Of a stretch of 64,000 nt of DNA, positions 8,453-17,427 are shown piece by piece (position 1 is the first letter of the stretch; every line of letters begins with the position of its first letter). The notes beneath the pieces are model-generated. The model was given only the letters and a program-made list of their open reading frames with translations. It ran no database searches and had not been told where the DNA came from. A program made the position numbers and the translations under genes. The stretch is from Bacteroidales bacterium (GTDB lineage Bacteria > Bacteroidota > Bacteroidia > Bacteroidales > Muribaculaceae). The stretch is from NCBI GenBank assembly GCA_004555955.1, contig SFJG01000003.1, positions 5,763 to 69,762 on the forward strand. Reading direction: 5' to 3'.

Positions 8453-9445
8453 ATGAACAGACTTTGGATAACAATCATATTAATGTTTAGCGTGTTGTGT
8501 TGCTACGGCGACGACCAACGCACTGCCGACAACAAGACGAAACTCGCTGCCGAAATGCTCAAAACGGGCAACACCGACGAAGCACTTCCGCTGCTTATCG
8601 ACGCAAAACGTATCTACGAGAAAATCGGCGAAACGAGTATCGTCAACTATGCGCGCAACCTTTATCTTCTTGGCCAATGCCATATGTCGTCATCGCCTGC
8701 CACGGCAAAAAAATACACTTCGTCGGCTGCTGAACTCTATCGACGCTTGCTGGGCAAAGACAACCGCGATTTTGTCGACTGCTACCGTGCGTCGGGACGC
8801 GCCTGCCGCCTTTCGGGCGACGCTGAAACGGCGCTGACAATCCACAAAGAGTCGACCGAGCTTCTTCGCAAGTTGCATGCCGACAATCGCATCATCGCAG
8901 ATGCTCTCGACGAATGTGGCGACGACTATGCCGCACTCGATGAGTATGGCAACGCCGTGCGCTGCTGGGACGAGGCTCGCGAGTTGGTCGACAAGTACAC
9001 AAAGGCATACGATGGATACTTGCGCAAAAGCATCGACGCTCTCAAGAAAGGTGGCGCTACCGCGAAAAAGATTGGCAAATATAACGGGTTGATGCTCGAG
9101 AGCGACGTGTTCAACGGTCGTGCCGACGCGCCCGAACCGGACGCCAAGCCGGAATACCGCCCGCAAAAGCCATTGCGCCCTAACGGCAAAAAGCCCGAAG
9201 TGATTGTCATCGGCGCCGAAACCGACTCCGTTGCAACCGAATCCACGCCGATAATCAACAAAAATCCCATCGTGACAACAAAAACCGACGAACTCATAAA
9301 AGTGGAAAACGAGGAAAAGTCGGAAAAAGTAGAAAAGAGCAACAAAGCGGAGAAGCCCAAAAAGCAACGCACGTCGAAGCGGAGCCGTCGCAAACAAAAG
9401 AAGCAAGAGGAAAATGACCGCAAAAACGGCATATTTAAGTTTTAA
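8453..9445 (+). CDS. exported TPR-repeat protein with Lys/Glu-rich tail
   Basis: A 330-residue protein with an N-terminal signal sequence (residues 1-18, ending VLCCYG; either cysteine could be lipidated, but the lipobox is poor). Residues 25-200 are helical tetratricopeptide-like repeats (AEMLKTGNTDEALPLLIDAKRIYEKIG; SGDAETALTIHKESTELLRKL; LDEYGNAVRCWDEARELVDKY). The last 60 residues are low-complexity Lys/Glu and end in KQKKQEENDRKNGIFKF, probably disordered. Its promoter is supplied by repeat B2. TPR domains usually mediate protein contacts; the partner is unknown. No enzyme motif. Confidence 0.75.
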   Translation: MNRLWITIILMFSVLCCYGDDQRTADNKTKLAAEMLKTGNTDEALPLLIDAKRIYEKIGETSIVNYARNLYLLGQCHMSSSPATAKKYTSSAAELYRRLLGKDNRDFVDCYRASGRACRLSGDAETALTIHKESTELLRKLHADNRIIADALDECGDDYAALDEYGNAVRCWDEARELVDKYTKAYDGYLRKSIDALKKGGATAKKIGKYNGLMLESDVFNGRADAPEPDAKPEYRPQKPLRPNGKKPEVIVIGAETDSVATESTPIINKNPIVTTKTDELIKVENEEKSEKVEKSNKAEKPKKQRTSKRSRRKQKKQEENDRKNGIFKF

Positions 9446-9649
9446 TTGTTGTTTTTAAATTAATTTCACAGTCTTAACAAAACACTGTATAGCAACGAGT
9501 TATATCACAAAAACAATAATATATGCCAAAAAATTCGGCATAGTCAAGAAAAATTCGCACCTTTGCACTCGTCAAAAGCAAAAGCGCCGACATTGTGTGC
9601 CTCAGAACAGATAAAGAGGCGACGTAAACACTAAGGAATAACAATCATT

Positions 9650-10549
9650 ATGAAACCTACCCTATTAGTACTTGCTGCCGGTATGGGCAGTCGCTACGGA
9701 GGACTGAAGCAACTCGACGGAGTCGGTCCCAACGGCGAAACAATTATGGATTATTCAATCTACGACGCAATACGAAGCGGATTCGGCAAAGTCGTATTCG
9801 TAATTCGTAAAGATTTTGAAGACGATTTTAGAAGAATCATACTATCCAAATACGAAAACCACGTGCCGGTTGAAGTGGTCTTCCAATCGCTCGATACGCT
9901 ACCCGAAGGCTACACGTGCCCGGCAGAGCGCGTAAAGCCATGGGGCACAAACCATGCCCTTATGATGGGCGCCGAAGCAATCAACGAGCCGTTTGCAGTA
10001 ATCAATGCCGACGACTTCTACGGACGCAATTCGTTCGAAGTGCTTGCCCAAGAACTATGTCGTCTACACGGAGAAGGCGACTACTGTATGGTAGGCTTCC
10101 ACGTGGGCAACACCCTCTCGGAAAGTGGAACGGTGGCTCGCGGCGTGTGCAGCACTCGCAACGGCTTACTCAACACCGTGGTTGAGCGCACTTCGATAGG
10201 TCGTGCCGCCGACGGCAACATTGTGTTCACCGACGAAAACGGCGTGGTACAAACCCTCGAACCCGACACACTCGTGTCGATGAATATGTGGGGCTTTACG
10301 CCCGACTACTTCCGCTTCAGCGAAGACTACTTCAAGACGTTCCTCAACGAAAACATCAACAACCTGAAAGCAGAGTTCTACATCCCGACGATGGTCAACA
10401 TACTCATCACCGGTCAACGCGCAACGGTGAAGATGCTCAGCTCAACGTCTAAATGGTTTGGCGTAACCTATGCCAACGACCGCGAAAGCGTGGTCGAAAA
10501 GCTACAGGCTCTCCACAATTGCGGAGAATATCCCGAGAAACTGTTCTAA
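9650..10549 (+). CDS. sugar-phosphate nucleotidyltransferase
   Basis: A 299-residue cytosolic NTP_transferase protein. The N-terminal signature is LAAGMGSRYGGLKQLDGVG, with the loop that binds the nucleotide triphosphate, followed by NGETIMDYSIYDA. The metal-binding aspartates are probably in INADDFYG near residue 123. Such enzymes join a sugar-1-phosphate to a nucleotide for cell-surface polysaccharides; the sugar cannot be read from the sequence. The start at 9650 follows an AT-rich 200-base gap holding a weak -7-like CACCTTTG at 9555-9562. Monocistronic as far as seen. Confidence 0.85.
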   Translation: MKPTLLVLAAGMGSRYGGLKQLDGVGPNGETIMDYSIYDAIRSGFGKVVFVIRKDFEDDFRRIILSKYENHVPVEVVFQSLDTLPEGYTCPAERVKPWGTNHALMMGAEAINEPFAVINADDFYGRNSFEVLAQELCRLHGEGDYCMVGFHVGNTLSESGTVARGVCSTRNGLLNTVVERTSIGRAADGNIVFTDENGVVQTLEPDTLVSMNMWGFTPDYFRFSEDYFKTFLNENINNLKAEFYIPTMVNILITGQRATVKMLSSTSKWFGVTYANDRESVVEKLQALHNCGEYPEKLF

Positions 10550-10625
10550 AAAACGGTTTCCACAAAGCGTGACACAAAACATTTTACTTTAGATATTTGT
10601 TGTACAACTTAAAGTATTTACTATT

Positions 10626-11552
10626 ATGAGTGAACAAATGGAAGATAAAGAAATGGAGAAAAGCCGAAAATACGTCAAAATCGGCGGTTTTATCGTTGTT
10701 GTCGTCCTGCTATGCTTGATAGCATTAGCATTCGGCTCGTGCGGACAATCGAAAACGGAAATGCAAGCCCAAATCGATTCGCTTAAGCTGGAAAACGACC
10801 AGCTGCGCCTCGCCGGAGAATACGAGCAACTAAACACAGAATTCCAACAATACGAAAACCAAGCTCAGTATCTGCAGAACGATTCACTTCTCGACAAATA
10901 CACTGAGGCTAAAAACAAGGTCGAAAAACTGTTGGTGGAACTCAAAACGCAGAAAATCACCAATGCAAAGCGCATTAACGAACTCAAAGGCGAAATTGCC
11001 ACGCTCAAAAAACTTATGCGCCACTACGTTGAAATAATCGACTCGCTCAGCAAAGAAAATGCCGGGTTGAGAGCAGAAAACGCTGAAATAAAAGAGCGTA
11101 ACCAACAGCTGACAAGCACCGTCAACGACTACTCGCAAAAGAACGAGCAGCTCAATCAGCGCATGCAACTCGCCGAGAAACTCAACCTCAGCGGCCTAAC
11201 ACTGACTGCACTCAACAAGAAAGGCAAACCCGAGAAAAAGTTGGAAAAAGCAAAACAACTGCAAATCAACTTCACAATTCCGCAAAACAACTCCACCCCG
11301 GTTGGCGAAAAAACCTTCTATGTGCGCATCGTAAGTCCTGAAGGCAACGTCTTGGGCGGCGGTAAAACATTCGCTTTCGAAGGCGGGAAGGTGGAATATT
11401 CCGAGAAAAAGTCAATCGAGTACGACCAACAAGAAGCACACTTGACAGTATACCACAACATCTCGACAGCGCTGACAAAAGGCAACTACATCGTCGAAGT
11501 GTTCGTCGACAACTACCGCCTCGCATCAAAAACATTCGCACTGACGAAGTAA
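10626..11552 (+). CDS. membrane-anchored coiled-coil protein, function unknown
   Basis: A 308-residue protein with a short cytosolic N-terminus (residues 1-17), one membrane helix (about 18-38, GGFIVVVVLLCLIALAFGSCG) and a long coiled coil (about 42-185) rich in Glu, Lys, Gln and Asn. The C-terminal 110 residues are beta-rich (FYVRIVSPEGNVLGG, GNYIVEVFVDNYRLASKTF), resembling an Ig-like fold. It probably faces the periplasm, anchored in the inner membrane. I do not recognise a named family with a function; similar proteins occur widely in Bacteroidales as hypotheticals. It starts 77 bases after the nucleotidyltransferase and may be read with it. Confidence 0.75.
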   Translation: MSEQMEDKEMEKSRKYVKIGGFIVVVVLLCLIALAFGSCGQSKTEMQAQIDSLKLENDQLRLAGEYEQLNTEFQQYENQAQYLQNDSLLDKYTEAKNKVEKLLVELKTQKITNAKRINELKGEIATLKKLMRHYVEIIDSLSKENAGLRAENAEIKERNQQLTSTVNDYSQKNEQLNQRMQLAEKLNLSGLTLTALNKKGKPEKKLEKAKQLQINFTIPQNNSTPVGEKTFYVRIVSPEGNVLGGGKTFAFEGGKVEYSEKKSIEYDQQEAHLTVYHNISTALTKGNYIVEVFVDNYRLASKTFALTK

Positions 11553-11594
11553 TCGAGGCAACATCCGTTGCGGTTATACAATGATAAAAATAGT

Positions 11595-11630
11595 TCAAGC
11601 CCGGCGGTTACAAATACCGACCGGGCTTGA
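11595..11630 (+). terminator. hairpin after the coiled-coil gene, possible terminator
   Basis: TCAAGCCCGGCGGT (11595-11608) pairs with ACCG-A-CCGGGCTTGA (11616-11630), with one bulged A. No clear T tract follows, so termination is only likely. The rest of 11553-11890 holds no convincing gene; one 25-codon frame at 11641 was not accepted. Confidence 0.55.
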
Positions 11631-11891
11631 TGACTATTTAATGCGTCTTAAACCTGCGCAAGCGTTGCCGTCCGAACCGATGTACGCTGAGCCGACTGCC
11701 GCGCAACCGCTGCTTTAGCATCAAAATGAGGCACAAGCGCTCGCAATGCTCCTACATGGTCAACCGACACACATCTACTCTCCGCCATTACCTAAGCATA
11801 TCGCAAGTCGAAGACTAATCCTTGCAAGAAAACAAATTGTCTAAAGTCTGCACGGCAATGAGAAAAACTCTTATTCCTCACCTTTTTGTGC

Positions 11892-11926
11892 AAAAAAGTC
11901 GGCATCGTAACCTAAACGACACCGAC
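11892..11926 (-). terminator. terminator of the MFS transporter gene
   Basis: On the minus strand GTCGGTGTCGT pairs with ACGATGCCGAC (11 pairs, two G-U), followed by six T. It lies 35 bases after the stop. Confidence 0.8.
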
Positions 11927-11960
11927 TCATCATTTTCAAATTTTCACAAATATATTTCGA

Positions 11961-13313
11961 TTAATTCGCCTTGTTGTAATCTTTAATGAGAGGCACGCAC
12001 AATGCTCCGACAATCAAGAAGATTCCGGCAAGGACAAGCATCATCACTTGCGAAGCCTCACCGCCTTCGGGCGTAAACAAAGACAAGATGGGGCCTCCGG
12101 CAACGGCTGCCACAATTTGCGGCAAGCAGATTGTGCAGTTGAACAGTCCCAAGAACGTGCCCATACGCGGATTGCCTTGAATAGCATTGGTAAAGAGCGT
12201 AAACGGCAATGCCAACATTGCTGCCCAAGCCGTACCTACCAAGAAGTAACTACACCAAAGAACGTATTGGTTGTGCACCCAATAGATGCTGATAAAGCCG
12301 ATACCTCCAATAACGAGGCTGACGATGTACGACAATTTATAGCTCTTAAAGCGCGGAATCAATGCGGCCCAAATCACGGAACCGACAGCTTGAATGGCAA
12401 AGACCACGCCTACCCAGTTGCCCGCTTCTTGATAGCCGGCGCTCGTCGGGTCGGTCGTGCCCCAACACTGTGCTGCGATTGCGCCCGGTGTGTAGGTCCA
12501 CATATACATAAATGCCGCCCAGCAGAAGAATTGAACAATGCCGATAGTAACGAATGCCGACACGACGTTCGAACTCTTTGAATGTGTTACAGCACCGGCT
12601 CCGCTTGGAGCAGTTTCTTCTTCAGAGCTGAATTCTTTCATCTCTTCCGGCGTATACTCTTTAACCTTTACTGAAGTATAGATGACGCAAAGGATAAGGA
12701 TTGCCGCGCCGATATAGAATGAATAAATCACCGAGTCGGGGATTACGCCTTCAGCCGCCGTATTGCGCACGCCTAAGAACGTAAAGATGTAAGGGAACAT
12801 ATAGCCCACCAACGAGCCGGCATTGCAAAGGAACGACTGGATGCTGTATGCCAAGCCTTTTTGCTTGACGTTGACCATGTCGCCTACCATCATCTTGAAA
12901 GGCTGCATGGCTATGTTGATTGACGTGTCGAGGAACATCAACGACAACAAGCCGAAAAGCATCGTGCCCGTCAATCCCCACAACACAACTTGCGTGGTCA
13001 ATCCCAACGACCCGGCATTAGGCAAAAGTATCATCACTGCCACTGCTATAATTGCGCCGATAAATAGATAAGGAATACGACGGCCGAAACGACACCATGT
13101 CTTGTCGGACAGAATGCCAATTATCGGTTGCACTATCATACCCATCAACGGCGGCAATATCCAGAAATAGCTCAAACTGTGCGGGTCGGCACCAAGTGTC
13201 GCAAAGATACGACTGATGTTGGCGCTCTGCAATGCGTAGGCTATCTGAACTCCGAAAAAGCCGAAACTCAGATTCCATAAGCTCCAAAAACTTAAATCTT
13301 TTTTAGTTTTCAT
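11961..13313 (-). CDS. MFS transporter, SLC45/GPH sugar-proton symporter type
   Basis: A 450-residue inner-membrane protein with 12 predicted helices. Signatures are SFWSLWNLSFGFFGVQIAYALQ at the N-terminus, LPPLMGMIVQPIIGILSDKTWCRFGRRIPYLFIGA (loop 2-3 with the D-x-x-x-x-RFGRR motif) and a central acidic cytosolic loop (about 222-250). This pattern fits the SLC45-like (sucrose/maltose-proton symporter) branch common in Bacteroidales near glycan loci. No sugar hydrolase lies beside it, so the substrate is open. A weak -7 box (TATAGTTG, minus strand, 13346-13339) precedes it; a strong terminator follows. Confidence 0.85.
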   Translation of the reverse strand: MKTKKDLSFWSLWNLSFGFFGVQIAYALQSANISRIFATLGADPHSLSYFWILPPLMGMIVQPIIGILSDKTWCRFGRRIPYLFIGAIIAVAVMILLPNAGSLGLTTQVVLWGLTGTMLFGLLSLMFLDTSINIAMQPFKMMVGDMVNVKQKGLAYSIQSFLCNAGSLVGYMFPYIFTFLGVRNTAAEGVIPDSVIYSFYIGAAILILCVIYTSVKVKEYTPEEMKEFSSEEETAPSGAGAVTHSKSSNVVSAFVTIGIVQFFCWAAFMYMWTYTPGAIAAQCWGTTDPTSAGYQEAGNWVGVVFAIQAVGSVIWAALIPRFKSYKLSYIVSLVIGGIGFISIYWVHNQYVLWCSYFLVGTAWAAMLALPFTLFTNAIQGNPRMGTFLGLFNCTICLPQIVAAVAGGPILSLFTPEGGEASQVMMLVLAGIFLIVGALCVPLIKDYNKAN

Positions 13314-13508
13314 GTTGATTAAATTTTAATTTCGATTGCAACTATAGTGAAAAATAGGCTTGAATCCTAATTCCTTGCAAAAGTAATCAAAAACTTAGAA
13401 AATAACCATAATACTATTAAAAAAGTTCTAATCGTTTTCACCATTCGATGCGCTTGCGTAGAAAATCAAGCCCCCAAAAAACGTAGTAAAAACGTAGTAT
13501 AAACTCCA

Positions 13509-13550
13509 AATTCGTGGTATTTCGTGTTCAAAATCGAAATACCACGAATT
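13509..13550. repeat. perfect 16-bp inverted repeat upstream of the T9SS cargo genes
   Basis: AATTCGTGGTATTTCG (13509-13524), 10-base loop, CGAAATACCACGAATT (13535-13550). It ends 28 bases upstream of the -7 box TAAATTTG (13579-13586). It could be an operator, an RNA hairpin or a relic of a mobile element. The surrounding 13314-13627 gap is otherwise AT-rich and empty. Confidence 0.75.
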
Positions 13551-13578
13551 ATTTTCGTCGAATTATTACTTCTGTCTC

Positions 13579-13586
13579 TAAATTTG
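13579..13586 (+). promoter_or_regulatory. -7 box for the repeat-domain T9SS cargo gene
   Basis: TAAATTTG, 41 bases before the ATG at 13628. No clean TTTG upstream; TTTTCG near 13552 is the nearest. Confidence 0.6.
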
Positions 13587-13627
13587 CAGATAACAAGGGA
13601 TAGTAAAAAAATCAAAAACAACATATT

Positions 13628-15610
13628 ATGAACAAATTTTTTACTTGTATTACAGTTATGGCATCAGCCGTTACGTTCCTCACGCCCGACGCCGAGGCTG
13701 CCACGACTCCGCAGATTCCGACAACGCCGTCGATTAACGAGCTAAATGTCGACACCGAGAACAACGATTTCTACATCGTCAACACAATCAAGGCAACCGA
13801 CACACAAGGCAACGCCTTAGACATCACAAAGCTCTACTACATCGTGCGGTATAAAACCGGCAAAACGGTCGAAATTTACCAATTCAAAAACTCATACTAC
13901 TACAGTTTCTCGAAATACACCGAGTCGACGACGTTGGTAGAGATGCCCTATCTGTTCGACAACGACCTGGTAAACTATGCCGGCGGAATTGTATCGTTTC
14001 CGCTTGACGTACCCGACGAAATCGGACTCCAAAGCGTGTACTACGGCGAAGACTATCGCAGTTTCTCCGACATCTGCTGGTACAACACAAAAGCCGAAAC
14101 CTCAAGCATTGAAACTCTCAGTTATCACCACAAACCGCTGCGCGGCTTCGACGGCGTCGTCAGTCCGACTCAAGAGACAGTCTTAGAGCCTAAAGACCTT
14201 ACCGTCCAAATCTACTTCCTCCAATTCGACCACGTCGAGCTCCTCGAAGGCAACTGCATCACCGCCACGCAAGACTCTTATTCGCGCACGTGCACTGCAA
14301 CCGTCGAGCCCGGCTCGAATTGCATCAATGTAGCAATCAGCGGCATAGTAAAAGAATGGATCGAAGGAACTATCAACTTACGAATCGGCAAACGCGTAAT
14401 CAAAGGCTTCGACGCCGACGACGACTTCGAGCTCAACGACGACCGCTACTTCTTCGAATGGAAATACCAAAAGCCGCCGTTGGATATGACTGTAACCCCC
14501 GCAGAATGCGCTGTCACCGAACTCAGCACCATCGATATCACCGTTGCCGACATGGCTTATGTTAATTTCTCCTACAACAATTCAACAACATTAACACGCA
14601 ACGGCGAGAACATCGACATCGATTTGTCGTCGGAAAACAACCACCTCTACATCACGCCGCGACAGAAACAGACCAATCCCGGACACTACGTGCTCAACAT
14701 TCCCGCATACGATTTTGCGTACTACGAAACCTACACCCCGGGTGGAAATAACACGGGTCGCATGTATACCAAGGATGTTTCTTACGCTTGGGACATCGAA
14801 GGACCCGACTTCGAAACACGCACGACAACACCGGCGGAAGGTAAAGTTGACTTCTTCAATGACTTACTGATAGACTTTACCAATCTGTACGACGTAGACC
14901 TCAACGACGTCAAGGGCATCACTTTGACGCGCAACGGCGAGCCGATTACCATTTCCGTTGCAAAACAAGTGCCCGACAATATCATAGTCATCTCCCTCAA
15001 CGAGACGCAGACCGCCGAAGGCGAATACGTGCTCAGCTTCGCCGCAGGCTCACTCTTGGGACACATCGATGCTCAACGCGCTTTCACCAACGAGGAAGAA
15101 ATCGAACTCGTATGGACTATCGGCGAAGTCATCGACCTGTTTGCCTACACAACCGACCCGGAAGAAGGCGAAATCGCGAACTTCACCGGATTTACCATCG
15201 ATTTCAACAACGTCTTCGCGATGACCATCAAAGACGAAACCGCCATCACGCTCAAGCGCAACGACGTGCCGCTGGAATGCAATATACAAAGATACGATGC
15301 AAACACCATTTGGGTGCTTGTCAGCAAGACCTACACCGAGCCCGGCACATATACGCTGACCTTCCCCAAAGGCTCGCTCGCAGCATGCCCAATTGACTTT
15401 ACCGAAGGTCCGACAAACAGCAAAGCCATCACCATGACGTGGACCATCAAAGACGGAGGCGTTGCCGACATCAATGCGGTCAACAAGGCTGACATCCGCG
15501 CCATCTACGGCATCGACGGTACGCGCCGCACGGCACTCGTCAAGGGCATAAACCTCGTGATTATGGCTGACGGCTCTCGCCGCAAAATCATAGCAAAAGA
15601 CATCAATTAG
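13628..15610 (+). CDS. secreted repeat-domain protein with C-terminal T9SS-like sorting end
   Basis: A 660-residue protein with a signal peptide (residues 1-24, ending AEA). After an N-terminal region of unknown fold, three related units of about 110 residues begin near 286, 397 and 506. Each has TPAE/DPEEG, a DIT/DFTN-like strand, LTRNG or LKRND, and a closing GHYVLNI, GEYVLSF or GTYTLTF strand. This suggests tandem Ig-like or bacterial adhesin domains. The last 40 residues (IYGIDGTRRT...GINLVIMADGSRRKII) resemble the short C-terminal sorting domain of T9SS cargo. It lies 24 bases before the next cargo gene and close to porU/porV. Likely a surface or secreted protein; ligand unknown. Confidence 0.75.
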   Translation: MNKFFTCITVMASAVTFLTPDAEAATTPQIPTTPSINELNVDTENNDFYIVNTIKATDTQGNALDITKLYYIVRYKTGKTVEIYQFKNSYYYSFSKYTESTTLVEMPYLFDNDLVNYAGGIVSFPLDVPDEIGLQSVYYGEDYRSFSDICWYNTKAETSSIETLSYHHKPLRGFDGVVSPTQETVLEPKDLTVQIYFLQFDHVELLEGNCITATQDSYSRTCTATVEPGSNCINVAISGIVKEWIEGTINLRIGKRVIKGFDADDDFELNDDRYFFEWKYQKPPLDMTVTPAECAVTELSTIDITVADMAYVNFSYNNSTTLTRNGENIDIDLSSENNHLYITPRQKQTNPGHYVLNIPAYDFAYYETYTPGGNNTGRMYTKDVSYAWDIEGPDFETRTTTPAEGKVDFFNDLLIDFTNLYDVDLNDVKGITLTRNGEPITISVAKQVPDNIIVISLNETQTAEGEYVLSFAAGSLLGHIDAQRAFTNEEEIELVWTIGEVIDLFAYTTDPEEGEIANFTGFTIDFNNVFAMTIKDETAITLKRNDVPLECNIQRYDANTIWVLVSKTYTEPGTYTLTFPKGSLAACPIDFTEGPTNSKAITMTWTIKDGGVADINAVNKADIRAIYGIDGTRRTALVKGINLVIMADGSRRKIIAKDIN

Positions 15611-15633
15611 CAACACCAAAAACGTATTAAACT

Positions 15634-17232
15634 ATGAAACTAAGAACTAAAATTTCAGCCCTATTGACAACACTATTCGTGCCGACATTGTCGTATGCTT
15701 ACGAATTTGAAGTCGATGGTATTTATTACAACAAAAATGCCGATGGCGAAACAGTTAGTGTAACGTACAATAAAGGTGAAGGTACCGATTATTCAGGCTC
15801 TGTTACAATCCCATCAAAGGTTACATACGACGGCACCACCTATACTGTCACGGAAATTACCCAGTATGCATTTAGAAATAACACCCAACTGACAGCCGTT
15901 ACTATTGCAAACACGGTTACCCGGATTGGACGTTTGGCATTCTCAGATTGCAGCAGTCTTGCTACGATTAAAATTCCGGATTCAGTTACTTATATTGGTA
16001 CCGTTGCATTCTTAGGCACTCCATGGTGGGACAACCAACCGGATGGTTTGTTGTACATAGGCAAGGTCGCTTATAAATACAAAGGCACAATGCCTGAAAA
16101 CACTTCAATAACCATCAAAGACGGAACTGTCTGTATCGGTGCAAGCGCTTTCGCTAATTGTAGCGGAATGATATCAATTACCCTCCCTAATTCTCTCCAA
16201 GAGTTTAACGGAAGTGCTTTCGAAAAATGCACAGGACTGACCTCGGTAACTATTCCAAACTCAGTTACCAAGCTTAGCGATTCCTTATTTAACATGTGCA
16301 GCGGACTGACGTCGGTAACAATCCCCGACTCGGTCACTGAGATTGGTAATGCTGTGTTTAATGATTGCACGGCTCTGTCGTCTATAACTTTACCGGAATC
16401 GGTTACTTCAATTGGTGATTATGTATTTATGAGGTGCACCGGGCTTACGTCGATTACAATTCCTGACTTGGTCACTTCGATTGGCAAATCTGCATTTAAC
16501 GGCTGTAGCGGGCTCACTTCGGTGACAATTGGCAACTCAGTCACTTCGATTGGCGATTATGCATTCAAAGGTTGTAGCGGACTAACAACACTGACTATTC
16601 CCAATTCGGTAACTTCGATTGGCAAATCTGCATTCTACGGCTGTAGCGGGCTAACGTCGATTACAATCCCCGACCCGGTCACTTCGATTGGCGAAGAAGC
16701 ATTCTACGGCTGTAGTGCGCTAACGTCGATTACAATCCCCAACTCGGTCACTAAGATTGGCAAATCTACATTCGATAGTTGCAGCGGACTGACATCGGTT
16801 ACCATCCCCAATTCAGTCACTGAGATTGGTAATTTGGCGTTCTCTAACTGCAACAGTATCAGGGTGTTCACTTCACTTAATGAAACGCCACCGACAGTTA
16901 CTCGCGAAAACACTTTTGAGGGAATACCGACCGATTGTACGTTATACGTACCCCAAGCAAGCATAGACGCCTACAAACAGGCTTTTGGTTGGGCTCGCTT
17001 TACCAACATTGAAGCCATCAAAGACGGAGGAGTTGATTCATTAGGAGCGAATGCGCCGAAAGTAAGCGTCGCAGGCGGAGCAATTCGCATCGACGGCGTC
17101 GGCGATGCAACAGTAAATGTCTATTCACTCTGCGGAGCATTGCTCTACCGCGGCACCGACACGACAATCGTAATGCCTCGCGGCATCTACATCGTCAAAG
17201 TTGCCGACACGACAGCAAAAGTCATTTTGTAA
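15634..17232 (+). CDS. BspA-like leucine-rich repeat protein with T9SS sorting domain
   Basis: A 532-residue protein with a signal peptide (1-22, ending SYA). Residues about 70-410 are a ladder of 23-residue LRR_5/BspA repeats (pattern GLTSVTIPNSVTSIGxxAFxxC). An extra strand-rich region (RVFTSLNETPPTVTRENTF) caps the ladder. The last 65 residues form a type A T9SS sorting domain (VNVYSLCGALLYRG, then RGIYIVKV). BspA-type proteins in oral and gut Bacteroidales bind host proteins or other bacteria. Probably transcribed with the preceding cargo gene (24-base gap). Two terminator hairpins follow. Confidence 0.88.
   Translation: MKLRTKISALLTTLFVPTLSYAYEFEVDGIYYNKNADGETVSVTYNKGEGTDYSGSVTIPSKVTYDGTTYTVTEITQYAFRNNTQLTAVTIANTVTRIGRLAFSDCSSLATIKIPDSVTYIGTVAFLGTPWWDNQPDGLLYIGKVAYKYKGTMPENTSITIKDGTVCIGASAFANCSGMISITLPNSLQEFNGSAFEKCTGLTSVTIPNSVTKLSDSLFNMCSGLTSVTIPDSVTEIGNAVFNDCTALSSITLPESVTSIGDYVFMRCTGLTSITIPDLVTSIGKSAFNGCSGLTSVTIGNSVTSIGDYAFKGCSGLTTLTIPNSVTSIGKSAFYGCSGLTSITIPDPVTSIGEEAFYGCSALTSITIPNSVTKIGKSTFDSCSGLTSVTIPNSVTEIGNLAFSNCNSIRVFTSLNETPPTVTRENTFEGIPTDCTLYVPQASIDAYKQAFGWARFTNIEAIKDGGVDSLGANAPKVSVAGGAIRIDGVGDATVNVYSLCGALLYRGTDTTIVMPRGIYIVKVADTTAKVIL
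16220..16850 (+). repeat. 69-bp in-frame tandem repeats of the BspA-like gene
   Basis: About nine units of 69 bp encode the 23-residue LRR ladder. Neighbouring units share long stretches such as GTCACTTCGATTGGC and GGCTGTAGCGGGCT, close enough for recombination to change the copy number. Confidence 0.8.
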
Positions 17233-17250
17233 TTTAGCAGTAATATACAA

Positions 17251-17311
17251 AGCCTGCATTATTAATAATGCAGGCTAATAAAAGCGCGCCTGCGACGGGC
17301 GCGCTTTTCGT
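17251..17311 (+). terminator. two consecutive hairpins ending the T9SS cargo unit
   Basis: Hairpin one is a perfect palindrome, AGCCTGCATTATT (17251-17263) with its complement (17264-17276). Hairpin two is AAAGCGCGCC (17281-17290) with GGCGCGCTTT (17298-17307) and a short T run. Confidence 0.85.
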
Positions 17312-17374
17312 ATCATAGAACGAGCATCGAGGAGTTAATTCCGTGAATGAAAAACGATTTCTTTATTATAATGG

Positions 17375-17405
17375 TGTGAAATCTCACAGATTTTTCGTAC
17401 TTTTG
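17375..17405 (+). promoter_or_regulatory. rex promoter with Rex-like operator
   Basis: Palindrome TGTGA-AATC-TCACA (17375-17388), close to the known Rex consensus TTGTGAAxxxxTTCACAA. The -7 box TACTTTTG is at 17398-17405, so bound repressor would cover the -33 region. This suggests autoregulation by the NADH/NAD+ ratio. Confidence 0.65.
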
Positions 17406-17427
17406 CATATTATAAACAAAGACTGCT

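Noticed and set aside
8690..9406. 238-codon minus-strand frame
   Set aside because: Antisense to the TPR protein; the Phe/Leu-rich start is the complement of its Lys/Glu-rich tail.
11641..11718. 25-codon frame in the 11553-11890 gap
   Set aside because: Too short, with no promoter box or family pattern; reported as empty DNA.
16220..16850. Regular repeats resembling a CRISPR array
   Set aside because: The units are contiguous, in frame and encode LRR rungs; there are no unique spacers and no cas genes in the window.
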